Shown: piece by piece, positions 1-9,445 of the stretch | Layout of the letters: every line of letters starts with the position of its first letter | Numbering within the stretch: the first letter of the stretch is position 1 | Source: Clostridiales bacterium | GTDB lineage: Bacteria > Bacillota > Clostridia > Oscillospirales > Oscillospiraceae | Assembly (NCBI GenBank): GCA_004556345.1 | Contig: SFHQ01000004.1 | Span: forward strand, 5,144 to 69,143 | Direction: 5' to 3' | Length of the DNA: 64,000 bases | The notes under the pieces: generated by a model | Told to the model about the DNA's origin: nothing | Seen by the model: the letters and a program-made list of their open reading frames with translations, nothing else | The model's database searches: none | Position numbers and translations under genes: made by a program

Positions 1-895
1 GCCCCTGGCGGCAGTTGATCTCAAAGACCTTGTACTTGCCGTCCCGCTGGTCATACTTGATGTCGAAGTTGGAGAAGCCGACATAGCCGATGTCCTCCAA
101 AAACGCCTTGATCTTCTCGGCGATGGGGCCGCACGGCTCGTTGAGGATGACGGCGTGGTTGCCGATGCCGTGGGGGGTGTGTTCCTCCAGCAGCACATGG
201 CCCATGCACATGAGCTTTACTTTGCCGTTGCGGTCGGAGTAGTTGGTCAGCACGCGCATGTAGCTGTCATCGCCAGGGATAAAGTCCTGGATGATCATCG
301 TGTCGGGATAGCCGGAGGCATAGACCTTATCCAGCACCTCCTCCAGGTTCTTCCGGTCGGGGCAGGTAAAGACCTTCTCGTTGCCCTCGAAGGGATGCTC
401 CCAGTAGGCCACGCCGTTGGCGGGCTTGCAGATGTAGGGCGGCTGGAAATTCAGCTCGAAATCATGCCCCATCTCCTTGCGGTAGATGAAGGTGCCAGGG
501 TGGTCGATGCCGTACTCATCGCAGAGGGCATAGAACTTCTCCTTGTTGATGAGGGTGTTGATGAGCTCCCCGCTGACCGTGGCGGCGATGCAGTTTTCCG
601 GGAAATATTGCTTGTTCTCGGCGGCCAGCTTCACGTAGCTGTCGCCGCAGCCGATGACCAGCACGGTCTTGTCCGCAAACTCCTGGGCGGCCTTTGCCAC
701 GTTCTCGCGGAAGGTGGCGGCGTCCTCGTTCTGGGGGCAGACCCGGTAGTCGATGATGGTGGACCCATAGGCCGGGCCGGAGGCAAACTTGCCATAGCAG
801 ACAGACTGGATGCCATAAGCCTCATGGAAGGCCCGTGCTACGCTGTAAACGTTAATATCCCCGCCGAAGAGCAGGGGCTGGAAGTTGTGTTCCAT
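1..895 (-). CDS. ATP-grasp ligase, D-aspartate ligase-like (partial, C-terminus outside window)
   Basis: The gene starts at 895 on the minus strand (ATG, with AGGAA about 10 nt upstream) and runs open to the left edge, giving about 298 residues. The N-terminus carries LLFGGDINVYSVARAFHEAY, very like the start of D-aspartate ligases such as Aslfm, and the visible end reads VFEINCRQG, the Mg-binding EIN motif of ATP-grasp enzymes. The middle has the ATP-grasp pattern PYICKPANG and MIIQDFIPG. The family joins a carboxylate to an amine using ATP; an amide-forming cell-wall or peptide ligase role is inferred. The missing C-terminus and neighbours prevent a firmer call. The substrate cannot be read from sequence. 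Confidence 0.75.
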   Translation of the reverse strand, partial: MEHNFQPLLFGGDINVYSVARAFHEAYGIQSVCYGKFASGPAYGSTIIDYRVCPQNEDAATFRENVAKAAQEFADKTVLVIGCGDSYVKLAAENKQYFPENCIAATVSGELINTLINKEKFYALCDEYGIDHPGTFIYRKEMGHDFELNFQPPYICKPANGVAYWEHPFEGNEKVFTCPDRKNLEEVLDKVYASGYPDTMIIQDFIPGDDSYMRVLTNYSDRNGKVKLMCMGHVLLEEHTPHGIGNHAVILNEPCGPIAEKIKAFLEDIGYVGFSNFDIKYDQRDGKYKVFEINCRQG

Positions 896-920
896 AGCTG
901 ATACGCTTCCTTTATTTTTC

Positions 921-965
921 CGGGAAAGAGAGGAGCCAAACGGCTCCTCTGGTGTTCCCGTTTTT
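921..965. repeat. strong inverted repeat between relA and ATP-grasp gene
   Basis: AGAGGAGCC (929-937) pairs with GGCTCCTCT (942-950), and the outer arms CGGGAA (921-926) and TTCCCG (955-960) extend the stem. A T5 run follows on the plus strand only. For the minus-strand relA transcript it is a strong hairpin without a U-tract, so terminator function there is uncertain. Confidence 0.5.
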
Positions 966-990
966 GATTTGATGGTGGCCGCGAATTTCT

Positions 991-3258
991 TTACCCGCTC
1001 ACCCGCGACACCTGATACACATTCTTCACTTGGTTGAGCTTATTCATAATGGTCGTGACCTCGCCCTGGCCCCGGACTTCCACCACCAGATTAAACTTGG
1101 TGTACCCGTCCGGCAGGACGTTGACCGTCATGGCCAAAATATTCATCTTTGCCGTGGCCATCACCGTGGTCACGTCCATGGCCAGGCCGGGCCGGTCCTT
1201 CGCGATGATGTCCAGGGAGGTCTTGTAGGTGTTGAGGCTGTCGGGGTCCCAGCTGACCTTGATCCAGCGGTCTTTTTCCCCTGGTCGGGTCTGGCCGCTG
1301 ATGGCGTTGGGACAGTCCGCCCGGTGGACCGACACGCCGTAGCCCCTGGTGATGAAGCCCACGATGGGGTCTCCGGGGACGGGGGTGCAGCACTTGGCGA
1401 ACTTGACCATACATTCCGTCATGCCCGCCACGATCACGCCGGAGACGGAGTGCTTCTTGTTGCCGGACTTGGCCACGCCGGAGTCCAGGGCGGCGGTGAC
1501 CTCCTCCTGCTGGCGGGCCTCCTGCTCGGCCTTCTCGGCGGCCAGGCGCTCGGCCTCCTGGCGGTCCTGGTGGATGAGTTCTTCCCTGGCGCGGTTGGCG
1601 CACTTCTGGGCGGAGGCGCCGCCGTAGCCGATGGCGGCGTACATCTCCTCCAGGGAGTTGAAGCGGACTTTTTCCAGGATGTGCGGCAGCATCGACTCGG
1701 TGGTGAGCATGGCGATGGTCAGGCCCAGGCGCTTGATCTCCCCCTCGAACATGGTGCGGCCGTGGGCCACGTTTTCCTCCCGCTTCTCCCGCTTGAACCA
1801 CTGGCGGATCTTGGTGCGGGCCTGGTTGCTCTTGGCCAGCTTCATCCAGTCGCGGCTGGGGCCTTTGGCGTTTTTGGAGGTGATGACCTCCACGATCTCG
1901 CCGGAGCGCAGGCGGTAGTCAAAGCCGACGATGCGCCCGTTGACCTTCGCCCCCGTCATGGAGTTGCCCACGGCGGAGTGGATGGCATAGGCAAAGTCGA
2001 TGGGGGTCGCCCCGGCGGGCAGATTGATGACATCGCCGCCGGGGGTAAAGACAAAGACTTCGTCGGCGAAGAGATCGACCTTCAGCGAGCGGATGTATTC
2101 CTCCGCCTCGGTGTCCTGCTGGTTTTCCAGCAGACGGCGCACCCAGGCAAAGGTCTCCTCGGTGCCCAGCTGCTTGTTGCTCAGGCCCTGCTTATACTTC
2201 CAGTGGGCCGCCACGCCGTACTCGGCCATGTGGTGCATCTCCCAGGTACGGATCTGGACCTCAAAGGGGATGCCCTCGCTGCCGATGACGGTGGTGTGGA
2301 GGGACTGGTACATGTTGGGCTTGGGCGTGCCGATGTAGTCCTTGAAGCGGCCCAAGACCGCCTTGTACATGTCGTGGATACAGCCCAGCACGCTGTAACA
2401 GGTGGGGATGTCATCCACGATGACCCGAAAGGCATAGAGATCAAAGATCTCACTGAGCTTTTTGTTCTGGGCGTACATCTTCCGGTAGATGGAGTAGACG
2501 TGCTTCACCCGCCCATAGACCGTGCCCTTGATGCCCTCTTTTTTCAGGCGGTCCTGGATCTCGTTTTGGATCCGCTCCATAAAGGCGGCGTGGGCCTTGG
2601 CCTGGGCCGCCAGCTCGTCCGAAATTTCTTTGTAGGCCACGGGGTCCAGGAAGCGGAGGGACTCGTCCTCCATCTCCCATTTCATCCGCTGCATGCCCAG
2701 GCGGTGGGCGATGGGGGCGTAGATCTCCAGCGTCTCCAGAGCCTTCTCCCGCTGCTTCTTTTCGGACTGGTATTCCAGCGTCCGGATGTTGTGCACCCGG
2801 TCGCAGATCTTGATCAGAATGACCCGGACATCCTGGGCCATGGCCATGAGCATTTTCCGCAGATTTTCCATCTGCTTCTCTTCCGTGGAGGTATACTTGA
2901 CCTTGTTTAACTTGGTCACGCCCTCCACCAGGTTCGCCACGGTGACGCCAAAGCGCTTGGCGACCTCCTCATGGGTGGCATCGGTGTCCTCGATGGTGTC
3001 GTGGAGCAGGGCGGCGATGATGGAGTCGGCGTCCAGCCCCAGGTCCGCCACCAGATGCGCCACCTCCAGGGGGTGGGTGATATAAGGGGAGCCGTCCTTG
3101 CGGAGCTGGCCGTCGTGGTGCTCCTTGGCGTAGGTGTAGGCGTCCCGCACCCGGTCCTGCTCCTCCTGGGGCATGTTTTTGATTTTTTCTTCCAGCTCGG
3201 CAAACCGAGCGGCTAGTTTGTCCTCCATAGGGACTTGATTCCCGGTCGCACTCTCCAT
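991..3258 (-). CDS. relA: bifunctional (p)ppGpp synthetase/hydrolase RelA/SpoT (RSH)
   Basis: A long RSH enzyme of 755 residues that makes and degrades the stringent-response alarmone (p)ppGpp in the cytoplasm. The HD hydrolase domain shows HDTIEDTDAT at about 86-95; the synthetase domain shows YQSLHTTVIG. A TGS domain (about residues 400-460, VFVFTPGGDVINLPAGATPIDFA) and a C-terminal ACT domain follow. Both catalytic halves look intact, so a bifunctional Rel is expected. The start at 3258 is preceded by GGGGAGGA. It lies 22 bp downstream of recJ on the same strand, so recJ-relA is probably one operon, a common Firmicutes arrangement. Confidence 0.95.
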   Translation of the reverse strand: MESATGNQVPMEDKLAARFAELEEKIKNMPQEEQDRVRDAYTYAKEHHDGQLRKDGSPYITHPLEVAHLVADLGLDADSIIAALLHDTIEDTDATHEEVAKRFGVTVANLVEGVTKLNKVKYTSTEEKQMENLRKMLMAMAQDVRVILIKICDRVHNIRTLEYQSEKKQREKALETLEIYAPIAHRLGMQRMKWEMEDESLRFLDPVAYKEISDELAAQAKAHAAFMERIQNEIQDRLKKEGIKGTVYGRVKHVYSIYRKMYAQNKKLSEIFDLYAFRVIVDDIPTCYSVLGCIHDMYKAVLGRFKDYIGTPKPNMYQSLHTTVIGSEGIPFEVQIRTWEMHHMAEYGVAAHWKYKQGLSNKQLGTEETFAWVRRLLENQQDTEAEEYIRSLKVDLFADEVFVFTPGGDVINLPAGATPIDFAYAIHSAVGNSMTGAKVNGRIVGFDYRLRSGEIVEVITSKNAKGPSRDWMKLAKSNQARTKIRQWFKREKREENVAHGRTMFEGEIKRLGLTIAMLTTESMLPHILEKVRFNSLEEMYAAIGYGGASAQKCANRAREELIHQDRQEAERLAAEKAEQEARQQEEVTAALDSGVAKSGNKKHSVSGVIVAGMTECMVKFAKCCTPVPGDPIVGFITRGYGVSVHRADCPNAISGQTRPGEKDRWIKVSWDPDSLNTYKTSLDIIAKDRPGLAMDVTTVMATAKMNILAMTVNVLPDGYTKFNLVVEVRGQGEVTTIMNKLNQVKNVYQVSRVSG

Positions 3259-3280
3259 AGCGTCCTCCCCTTTCCTGCTG

Positions 3281-5380
3281 TTATGAGCTTCTCTCTTTGC
3301 CCCAGGCGATGTCCTGCAAGTGCTTGATGATGGGCGACTGGAGCAGGGAGACCTTCCCCTGGCCCCGCCGCTTTTGCAGGCAGATGCGGAGCATCCCCCC
3401 CGGCTCCGGCTCCATGCGGAGCAGCTCGAAGCTCTCCATCACCTCCAGGCAGATCATCGTCCGCAGGGTGGATTCCCACAGATCCCCCTCCTGGGCGACC
3501 TTCCGGGCCAGGCGAATGGGGTGGTCGATGACCTCCCCCTCCCGGTTGGCCAGGTACCGCCACACGGCGGCCAGCTCCTCCCGGTCCGGGATCATGGCCC
3601 GCGCCTCGCAGGGGGTGATGGGCTCCCCACGGGAGTATTTCCGATACAGAGCCTGTTCATTCTGCTGTTTGGCCGTGTAGGCCGGTCGCAGGTCTACCAG
3701 GTGCAGCTGCACCGTCCGGGAGCCGCGGTATTCGTTGATCTGGGGGGAAAAGGCCACGTCCGCCTTGTCCCCCACCGCCAGGCCGGACTTGGCACGGGTG
3801 ACGGAGAAAAAGATCATGTCCACGGTCCGCCCGTCCCGGCTGGCCCGCATCTTGAGATGCCGCCCGCCGCCCACGTCGGTCATGCAGGTGACGGTGACGC
3901 CGCTGAGGGAAAAGATGGGCTTGGGGTTGCCCGCGCCGTAGGGCTCCAGCATGGACAGGGCCTCGACCTCCTCCACGGTGAGGACGGCGGTGTTTTCGAT
4001 CTCCCCGTCGATCTTCAAGGTGGAGACGTTGGCCTCGCCCCCGGTGTCCTCCCGGATGAGGTCCTGCATCCGGTGGCGGAAGAGGGGGATGTTGTCCTCC
4101 AGGATGGTAAAGCCCGCGGCCAGCGCATGGCCGCCGTAGCCCTCCAACAGGTCCGCGCACTGCTCCAGAGCCGCAAAGAGGTTAAAGCCGCCGTAGGACC
4201 GGCAGGAGCCCTTGCCCTTGCCGTCCTCCTGGAGGCAGATCATAAACACGGGGCAGGCAAACTGCTCGGCCAGCCGGGAGGCCACGATGCCCACCACGCC
4301 CTGGTGCCAGGTGTGGTCGGCCAGGACCAGGCAGTCGTAGGTCCCGCCTCCGGCCAGGCGGGAGAGACAGTTGTTGAAAATATCCAGCTCCACTCCCTGC
4401 CGCTGGCGGTTGAGCTCACACAGCTCATGGGCCAGATATTCGGCCCGCTCGGTGTCGTCCGTCAGGATGAGGTCGGCGGCCATGGCCGCCCGGCCCATGC
4501 GTCCGGCGGCGTTGATGCGGGGGGAGAGACAATACCCCACGGTGGTGGAGTTGATGGCCCGGCTCAGGGTCCCGGCCTCCACCATGAGGGCGTACAGCCC
4601 GCGGCGGCGGGTCTTTTTCAGGTGCTTTAGGCCCACCCGGACGATGGTCCGGTTCTCGCCCAAAAGCTTCATCACGTCCGCGATGGTGCCTACGGCGGCC
4701 AGATCGGCGTACTCGTGAAACAGGGCGTTGGCCCGCTTCTCGCCGCCGGAGACGCTGCCCAGGGCCATGACCAGCTTCAGGGCCACGCCCACGCCGGCCA
4801 GATCCTTGAAGGGATAGGGGCAGTCTTTCCGGTGGGGGTCCACCACGGCGATGGCGTCCGGGAGCTTTTCTTTGCATTCGTGGTGGTCGGTGACGATCAT
4901 GTCCACGCCCAGGCTGGCGGCGTAAGCCGTCTCGGCCAGGGCGGTGATGCCGCAGTCCACGGTGATGATGAGGGTCACGCCTTGCAGCGCCAGCTCCTCC
5001 ACGGCCTGGTTGTTCACGCCGTAGCCCTCGGTGAGCCGGTCGGGGATGTAATAGCGCACGTTGCCCCCCTGTGACCGGAGATAATGGGTGAGCAGACAGG
5101 TGGCGGTGATGCCGTCCACGTCGTAGTCGCCGTAGACGGCGATAGACTCCTTGTTGCGCAGCGCCCGCCCGATGCGGGCGGTCGCCAGATCCATGTCTTT
5201 CATCAAGTAGGGGTCGCAGAGCTGATCCTCTGCGCTGGACAGCAGAGCCTTGGCCTCATCTAAGTCGGTCAGCCCGCGGGCGCAGAGGGTGGCGGCCACC
5301 AGGAGAGGCACCCCCTGGCGCTCCATCTCCCGGCACACTTGCTGGGATCGCTGGGCTATCTTCCACTGCTGATACTTCAT
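3281..5380 (-). CDS. recJ: single-stranded-DNA-specific exonuclease RecJ
   Basis: RecJ degrades single-stranded DNA 5' to 3' in recombination and repair. The 699-residue product has the DHH phosphoesterase motifs YGDYDVDG (residues 83-90), VDCGITA and TDHHE (164-168), and the DHHA1 motif GGHALAAG, all metal- or substrate-binding. An OB-like segment and a C-terminal extension follow. A reading frame extends 24 codons upstream, but the start MKYQQWK at 5380 matches how RecJ proteins begin and has GAGG upstream. It precedes relA by 22 bp and is likely co-transcribed with it. Confidence 0.94.
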   Translation of the reverse strand: MKYQQWKIAQRSQQVCREMERQGVPLLVAATLCARGLTDLDEAKALLSSAEDQLCDPYLMKDMDLATARIGRALRNKESIAVYGDYDVDGITATCLLTHYLRSQGGNVRYYIPDRLTEGYGVNNQAVEELALQGVTLIITVDCGITALAETAYAASLGVDMIVTDHHECKEKLPDAIAVVDPHRKDCPYPFKDLAGVGVALKLVMALGSVSGGEKRANALFHEYADLAAVGTIADVMKLLGENRTIVRVGLKHLKKTRRRGLYALMVEAGTLSRAINSTTVGYCLSPRINAAGRMGRAAMAADLILTDDTERAEYLAHELCELNRQRQGVELDIFNNCLSRLAGGGTYDCLVLADHTWHQGVVGIVASRLAEQFACPVFMICLQEDGKGKGSCRSYGGFNLFAALEQCADLLEGYGGHALAAGFTILEDNIPLFRHRMQDLIREDTGGEANVSTLKIDGEIENTAVLTVEEVEALSMLEPYGAGNPKPIFSLSGVTVTCMTDVGGGRHLKMRASRDGRTVDMIFFSVTRAKSGLAVGDKADVAFSPQINEYRGSRTVQLHLVDLRPAYTAKQQNEQALYRKYSRGEPITPCEARAMIPDREELAAVWRYLANREGEVIDHPIRLARKVAQEGDLWESTLRTMICLEVMESFELLRMEPEPGGMLRICLQKRRGQGKVSLLQSPIIKHLQDIAWGKERSS

Positions 5381-5478
5381 GGTTTGGAACCTCGGTTTGA
5401 TAATTTCTATCTCGCGTTGCCGCCCTGTGCAGGCGGCAGAGAAAAAAGTCAATAGCTATACATATTTTAGAATAGCAT

Positions 5479-5514
5479 AAAACCTCCCTTATCTCAAGAG
5501 ATAAGGGAGGTTTT
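5479..5514. terminator. bidirectional terminator between recJ and LTA-synthase genes
   Basis: A perfect 16-bp stem (AAAACCTCCCTTATCT / AGATAAGGGAGGTTTT) with a 4-nt CAAG loop. The flanking A and T runs give a U-tract on either strand. It terminates the minus-strand sulfatase operon ending at 5522. Confidence 0.85.
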
Positions 5515-5521
5515 CTCACTT

Positions 5522-7342
5522 TTACTCATATTTTGTGCGATCATACTGGGATAGATTCTGAAAATCTTCCATACGCGCCTTGGCTGCGGGGGAGGGGCTG
5601 TCGGTGAGGACGCCGTTCTCCTCCACCCAGCCGGTGGTGTGCAGGACGGGGAGCATGTGCGCCGTCTCCCGCTGGGCCTGCATGTAGGCAGAGCCTTCCC
5701 AGCCGATCATCTCAAAGACCTGATTCATGAGGAAGCAGGGGGAGAGATCCGGGCCCTGGCCCTGGAAGCTCTGGCCCAGCTGGGTCTTGGCCGCCTGGTT
5801 GCCCCAGATGGTGTACCAGGTGGAGTAATAGTTTCGGAAGCCCTGCTCCGTGGTGGTGTCCAGGCTGATGCCCATGCCCTCGTAGATGACGCCGTGGTTG
5901 CCCATCCAGGGCTTATGGTCCCCGTAGAGGACCAGCACCACCGGCTCGTCCAGGCTGTCGAGATAGGACATGAACTCCTTGACGTAGTGGGAGGTGTCCT
6001 GGACCAGGTGGAAGTAGTTGTTCAGGGCGTTGAGGGTCTTCGGTTCATAATTTCCCGTGCAATACTCGCTGCCCCAATAGGTCTTCTCCGTGTTGTAGGG
6101 GCCGTGGCCCTGGTAGGTCACGTTGAAGGAGAAGAGGGGGGCGTCGTTGGTCTGGAAGTATTCCGTCAGCCGGTTTTGCAGGTCCGGGAAGAACACATCG
6201 TCATAGGCCACGTCTGCGTCCTTCTCCACGAACTGGTAGTAGTTATCCGTGAAGAGGTAGTCGTCCAGGCCTAGGTTGGGATTCACGTTTTTCCGGTCGT
6301 AGAACCAGTCCCGGCAGGGGTGGGCGCCGTTGGCGGTGTAGCCCTGGCTCTTGAGGTACCAGGCGGTGGAGTCCGTCTTGGTCTTAAAGTCCCCGTGCCG
6401 GTTGCCGCCGGTAATAAAGGCCCATTCCGTCTCCGTGGTGCCTCCGGCGAAGATGTCCGTGATGAGATTCCCAGAATAGCTGGCGGCCTGGATGTCGTGG
6501 AAGTCCTTGTACACGTCCGGTGACAGGCCGTCGATGTCAAAGACAGACAGGTCGGCAAAGGCCTCCAGCTGGATGGTGATGAGGTTGACTTTCTTGTCCT
6601 CGGGAATGGTGGCGTCGGTGTACTGGTTCAGCTCTTCCCGCGCCGCCCGCTCGTCGTAATTTCCCTGGGAATTCATGTAGTCCCCCGCGCTGTGGAAGAA
6701 GGGGTAGACGATGCCGGTGGCGGCGTAGGCCTCCCCCTCGTCCTTGGCGTAGTCCCCGGCCAGCTGGGTGTAGCGCTGGTCGTTGGGGTAAATGTAGTTG
6801 AAGCAGACCAAGCTGAACATGCCCACGGCGGTCAGGGCCAGCATCCGCATCGTGGCGCGGGGCTTGCCTTTTCCCAGGAAAAACAGCAGGACGGCGGCGG
6901 CGATCATCGCCGCGATCCACACCCCCATGAGGGGCGTGAGCTTCACGTCGTACTGCCCGGACATCTGGAACCCCTCCCGGATGCGGAAGAGGTCGGACCA
7001 GACCATGGGGTCATCCCGGAACATGACCTTGAAGTAATTGGCCCCGGTGAGCAGGAAGATCAGCGTCCCCGTCACCAGCACCGCCAGCCAGGAAAGGCCG
7101 CTGGCCAGCCACACCAGCCCCAGCAGGAGCAGGATGGGCAGGGTGTTCCAGAAGAACAGGACGGGGCTTCCCCCCCAGCCGATGCCTTCACTCCCGGAAA
7201 AGGCCAGGGAAAAGCCGCTGATCATCACGCCCACGGCCAGCAGCAGCAGCAGGGTCAGCCAGGGGGACCGGGGCAGCTGCATTGTTTTCTTGGCCGACGC
7301 AGGGCTCCGCGCCGGACGCACGTCAGTTTTCGTTGGTGTCAT
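5522..7342 (-). CDS. LTA synthase-like membrane sulfatase (second of tandem pair)
   Basis: A 606-residue membrane enzyme with about five N-terminal transmembrane segments (residues about 25-190) and an extracytoplasmic sulfatase-fold domain. Family members (LtaS, phosphoglycerol transferase) move glycerolphosphate from phosphatidylglycerol onto a polymer or glycan. The metal-site Glu lies in TIQLEAFADL and the nucleophile Thr is likely in AGGTTETEW; GDHKPWMG supplies further metal ligands. The start overlaps the preceding sulfatase by 20 bp, implying translational coupling. The actual polymer made is unknown; the two copies may divide priming and elongation, or act on different acceptors. Confidence 0.85.
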   Translation of the reverse strand: MTPTKTDVRPARSPASAKKTMQLPRSPWLTLLLLLAVGVMISGFSLAFSGSEGIGWGGSPVLFFWNTLPILLLLGLVWLASGLSWLAVLVTGTLIFLLTGANYFKVMFRDDPMVWSDLFRIREGFQMSGQYDVKLTPLMGVWIAAMIAAAVLLFFLGKGKPRATMRMLALTAVGMFSLVCFNYIYPNDQRYTQLAGDYAKDEGEAYAATGIVYPFFHSAGDYMNSQGNYDERAAREELNQYTDATIPEDKKVNLITIQLEAFADLSVFDIDGLSPDVYKDFHDIQAASYSGNLITDIFAGGTTETEWAFITGGNRHGDFKTKTDSTAWYLKSQGYTANGAHPCRDWFYDRKNVNPNLGLDDYLFTDNYYQFVEKDADVAYDDVFFPDLQNRLTEYFQTNDAPLFSFNVTYQGHGPYNTEKTYWGSEYCTGNYEPKTLNALNNYFHLVQDTSHYVKEFMSYLDSLDEPVVLVLYGDHKPWMGNHGVIYEGMGISLDTTTEQGFRNYYSTWYTIWGNQAAKTQLGQSFQGQGPDLSPCFLMNQVFEMIGWEGSAYMQAQRETAHMLPVLHTTGWVEENGVLTDSPSPAAKARMEDFQNLSQYDRTKYE

Positions 7343-9272
7343 GGGTCTCGCTCTCCAAATTGCTGTAATAGTTGCCTGCCAGGATGCGGTTGCTCAGGGT
7401 GGTCAGGCGGTTGATCTCGGCGGTACGCTCGGCATTGCCGGTCTCGCCGCTGGTGCTGGACCAGTAGCGCTCGCCGTCAAACCAGCTGCCGTCGGCAAAG
7501 AACACATAGCCGCCCTGGTCCCCCAGGCCGTCGTGCCCCACCAGGAAGGCCCCGGTGGTGTCCAGACCCAGGAGGTTGGCCACGGTGGGCAGCACGTCGG
7601 GGGTGGCCGTCACCTTGTCGATCTGGGTCGGCTCGATGCCGTCGGCCCAGATGAAGAAGTCCGTGTGCTGGAGCATATTCATGTTGTCCACGCCCTTGAG
7701 CTCCATGTTCAGGGCGTCGTCCATCATGTAGTAGTTGTAGTGGTCGGCATAGAAGACCAGGACGGTGTCCTTGTCGTGGCCGCTCTCCCGGAGCTTGTCC
7801 ATCAGCTCCCCGATGAAGCGGTCGGTCTCCATGGCCCCGGCCACGGCGTAGACGTAGTTGCCGTCGGTGCGTTTGGCGGCGGCCTGGGCGGCGTCTTTGT
7901 TCTCCTGGTAGATGACGTTGTCCTCGCCGTAAGGCCCGTGGGCCGAGTAGGTGATGACGAAGGAGAAGAAGGGGCTTCCCTCCGTCATGGCATCGAAGCC
8001 GTTGATGAGCTGGCGGTCCAGCTCGTGCTCGTCCATATTCAGGGTACTGCCGCCGTAGTATTTCTCATAGCCCAGGTTGAGGTGGATGTTCTCCCGGTCG
8101 TAGACGTTCCCCTCGCTGTTGTGGAAGGAGCGGGCGGTGTAGCCGGCCTTGTGGAACAGATTGGCCAGGGAGAAGGGGTAGTTGTCGTCGGTGTACACCG
8201 AGGTGGGGATGCCGCCGGTGGCGGGCAGGAGGCTGGTGTTGGCCATGAACTCGGTGTTGAAGGTCCCGGCGGTGATATAGGCCGGGGTGTAGTGGTTGGT
8301 GAAGGCAATGCTCTCGGACTTGAGCTGCGAGAGGTTGGGCATGTACTCCGGCTGGAGCATCCAGGTGTCCAGGGCCTCCAGCTGGACCATGATGACGTTT
8401 TTGCCCTGGAGCAGACCCGTGTAGTCGTTGGGCTGTTTGGCGTCCTCGTAGGCGGCGATATATTCCTCCACCTGCTGCCGCTCGTCGTCGCTCATGGTGT
8501 TGGCGGGGAAGATCTGGCGGACGAGATCCCGCATGGTGTACTGGTACAGGCCGCAGAGCTTCAGGGAGTTGGTGGTGTCGCTGAATTCATGGTAGGCGGC
8601 GCTCTCCGTGTTTTCCTCGGCGTTGTCCCAGACCACCGTGTCCACCACGGGGAAGAAATGGTAGTTGGTAAAGGCGATGACCCCCGCCCCCAGCACCGCC
8701 GCCACCAGGCCCAGGATCACAGACAGCTTCACAGGCTTGGGCGGAATGACCTTCAGCAGACGGCCGGAGGTCATCATCAGCAGAACGGTGACCGTGGCCC
8801 CCGCCACCACCTTCAGCGCGATGTGGATGTACGAGGCCTGCATGAAGCTCCCCGTCCCTCCGTAGGTCAGCACGGAGAAGGAGAAAAAGCGGCGGAACAT
8901 GCTCATAAAGCCGCTGTGGGTCACGGCGATGGTGACGAAGGTCACCAGCGGCACGCACCGCACGAACCAGCGGGGCACCTTGGGCAGGCAGAACACCAGC
9001 CCCGCAAAGACCAGCGCCCAGCCCAGGGTAAAGAGCCACGCAGGTCCATACTCCACCCCCACGATGCCTGCGGACCGGTAGGTGTAGCGCAGGGAGAAGT
9101 CCAGCACGAAATAGGCCAGGAAAAAGGGGATGATGTAGAGATAGGGGCGGATGCCCGGCATATCTTTGGTATACAGCCGATCCTTGGCGAAGCACTGCCA
9201 GAAGGTCAGGCCCTGGTCCTTCCCCGGCAGCTTCCGCGCGGCTTTTCGTTGTTGTTTTTCGGCAGATGACAT
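7323..9272 (-). CDS. LTA synthase-like membrane sulfatase (first of tandem pair)
   Basis: A 649-residue paralogue of the next gene, with an N-terminal membrane domain and a sulfatase catalytic domain. MVQLEALDTW holds the metal-binding Glu, ITAGTFNTEF the likely catalytic Thr (compare the TSDAEF region of LtaS), and FYADHYNYY the metal-binding Asp-His pair. A frame extends 28 codons upstream, but the start at 9272 has AGGAG seven nt upstream and is preferred. It is the first gene of a two-gene operon whose second gene overlaps its end. Role in anionic cell-wall polymer synthesis is inferred from family. Confidence 0.85.
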   Translation of the reverse strand: MSSAEKQQRKAARKLPGKDQGLTFWQCFAKDRLYTKDMPGIRPYLYIIPFFLAYFVLDFSLRYTYRSAGIVGVEYGPAWLFTLGWALVFAGLVFCLPKVPRWFVRCVPLVTFVTIAVTHSGFMSMFRRFFSFSVLTYGGTGSFMQASYIHIALKVVAGATVTVLLMMTSGRLLKVIPPKPVKLSVILGLVAAVLGAGVIAFTNYHFFPVVDTVVWDNAEENTESAAYHEFSDTTNSLKLCGLYQYTMRDLVRQIFPANTMSDDERQQVEEYIAAYEDAKQPNDYTGLLQGKNVIMVQLEALDTWMLQPEYMPNLSQLKSESIAFTNHYTPAYITAGTFNTEFMANTSLLPATGGIPTSVYTDDNYPFSLANLFHKAGYTARSFHNSEGNVYDRENIHLNLGYEKYYGGSTLNMDEHELDRQLINGFDAMTEGSPFFSFVITYSAHGPYGEDNVIYQENKDAAQAAAKRTDGNYVYAVAGAMETDRFIGELMDKLRESGHDKDTVLVFYADHYNYYMMDDALNMELKGVDNMNMLQHTDFFIWADGIEPTQIDKVTATPDVLPTVANLLGLDTTGAFLVGHDGLGDQGGYVFFADGSWFDGERYWSSTSGETGNAERTAEINRLTTLSNRILAGNYYSNLESETHDTNEN

Positions 9273-9360
9273 CGGTCGTCTCCTTTCGGTTTCTAAACGC
9301 TTATCCTCCGGCGGTCCGAAAAAAAACGCCGGAAGATAACCGCTTGGAAAGAACAAACCA

Positions 9361-9406
9361 CCAGGGGTGGGAGGCCGCGAAACTTACGCAGTCCCCCACC
9401 CCCTGG
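9361..9406 (-). terminator. possible terminator downstream of glyQS
   Basis: CCAGGGGTGGG (9361-9371) pairs with CCCACCCCCTGG (9395-9406) with one bulge. On the minus strand only a weak T-rich stretch follows, so termination may be leaky. Confidence 0.4.
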
Positions 9407-9445
9407 GCAGTCAATTTATCGTACTAGGGAATCCTGAAATGAGGC

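Noticed and set aside
1030..2910. Very long reading frame antisense to relA, and similar long frames opposite most genes
   Set aside because: High GC content at third codon positions leaves few stops on the opposite strand. These frames lack ribosome sites and recognisable domains, while the sense genes are clear.
5381..5452. Longer RecJ start at 5452
   Set aside because: The extra 24 residues do not resemble RecJ, and the start at 5380 has a ribosome site and the family N-terminus.
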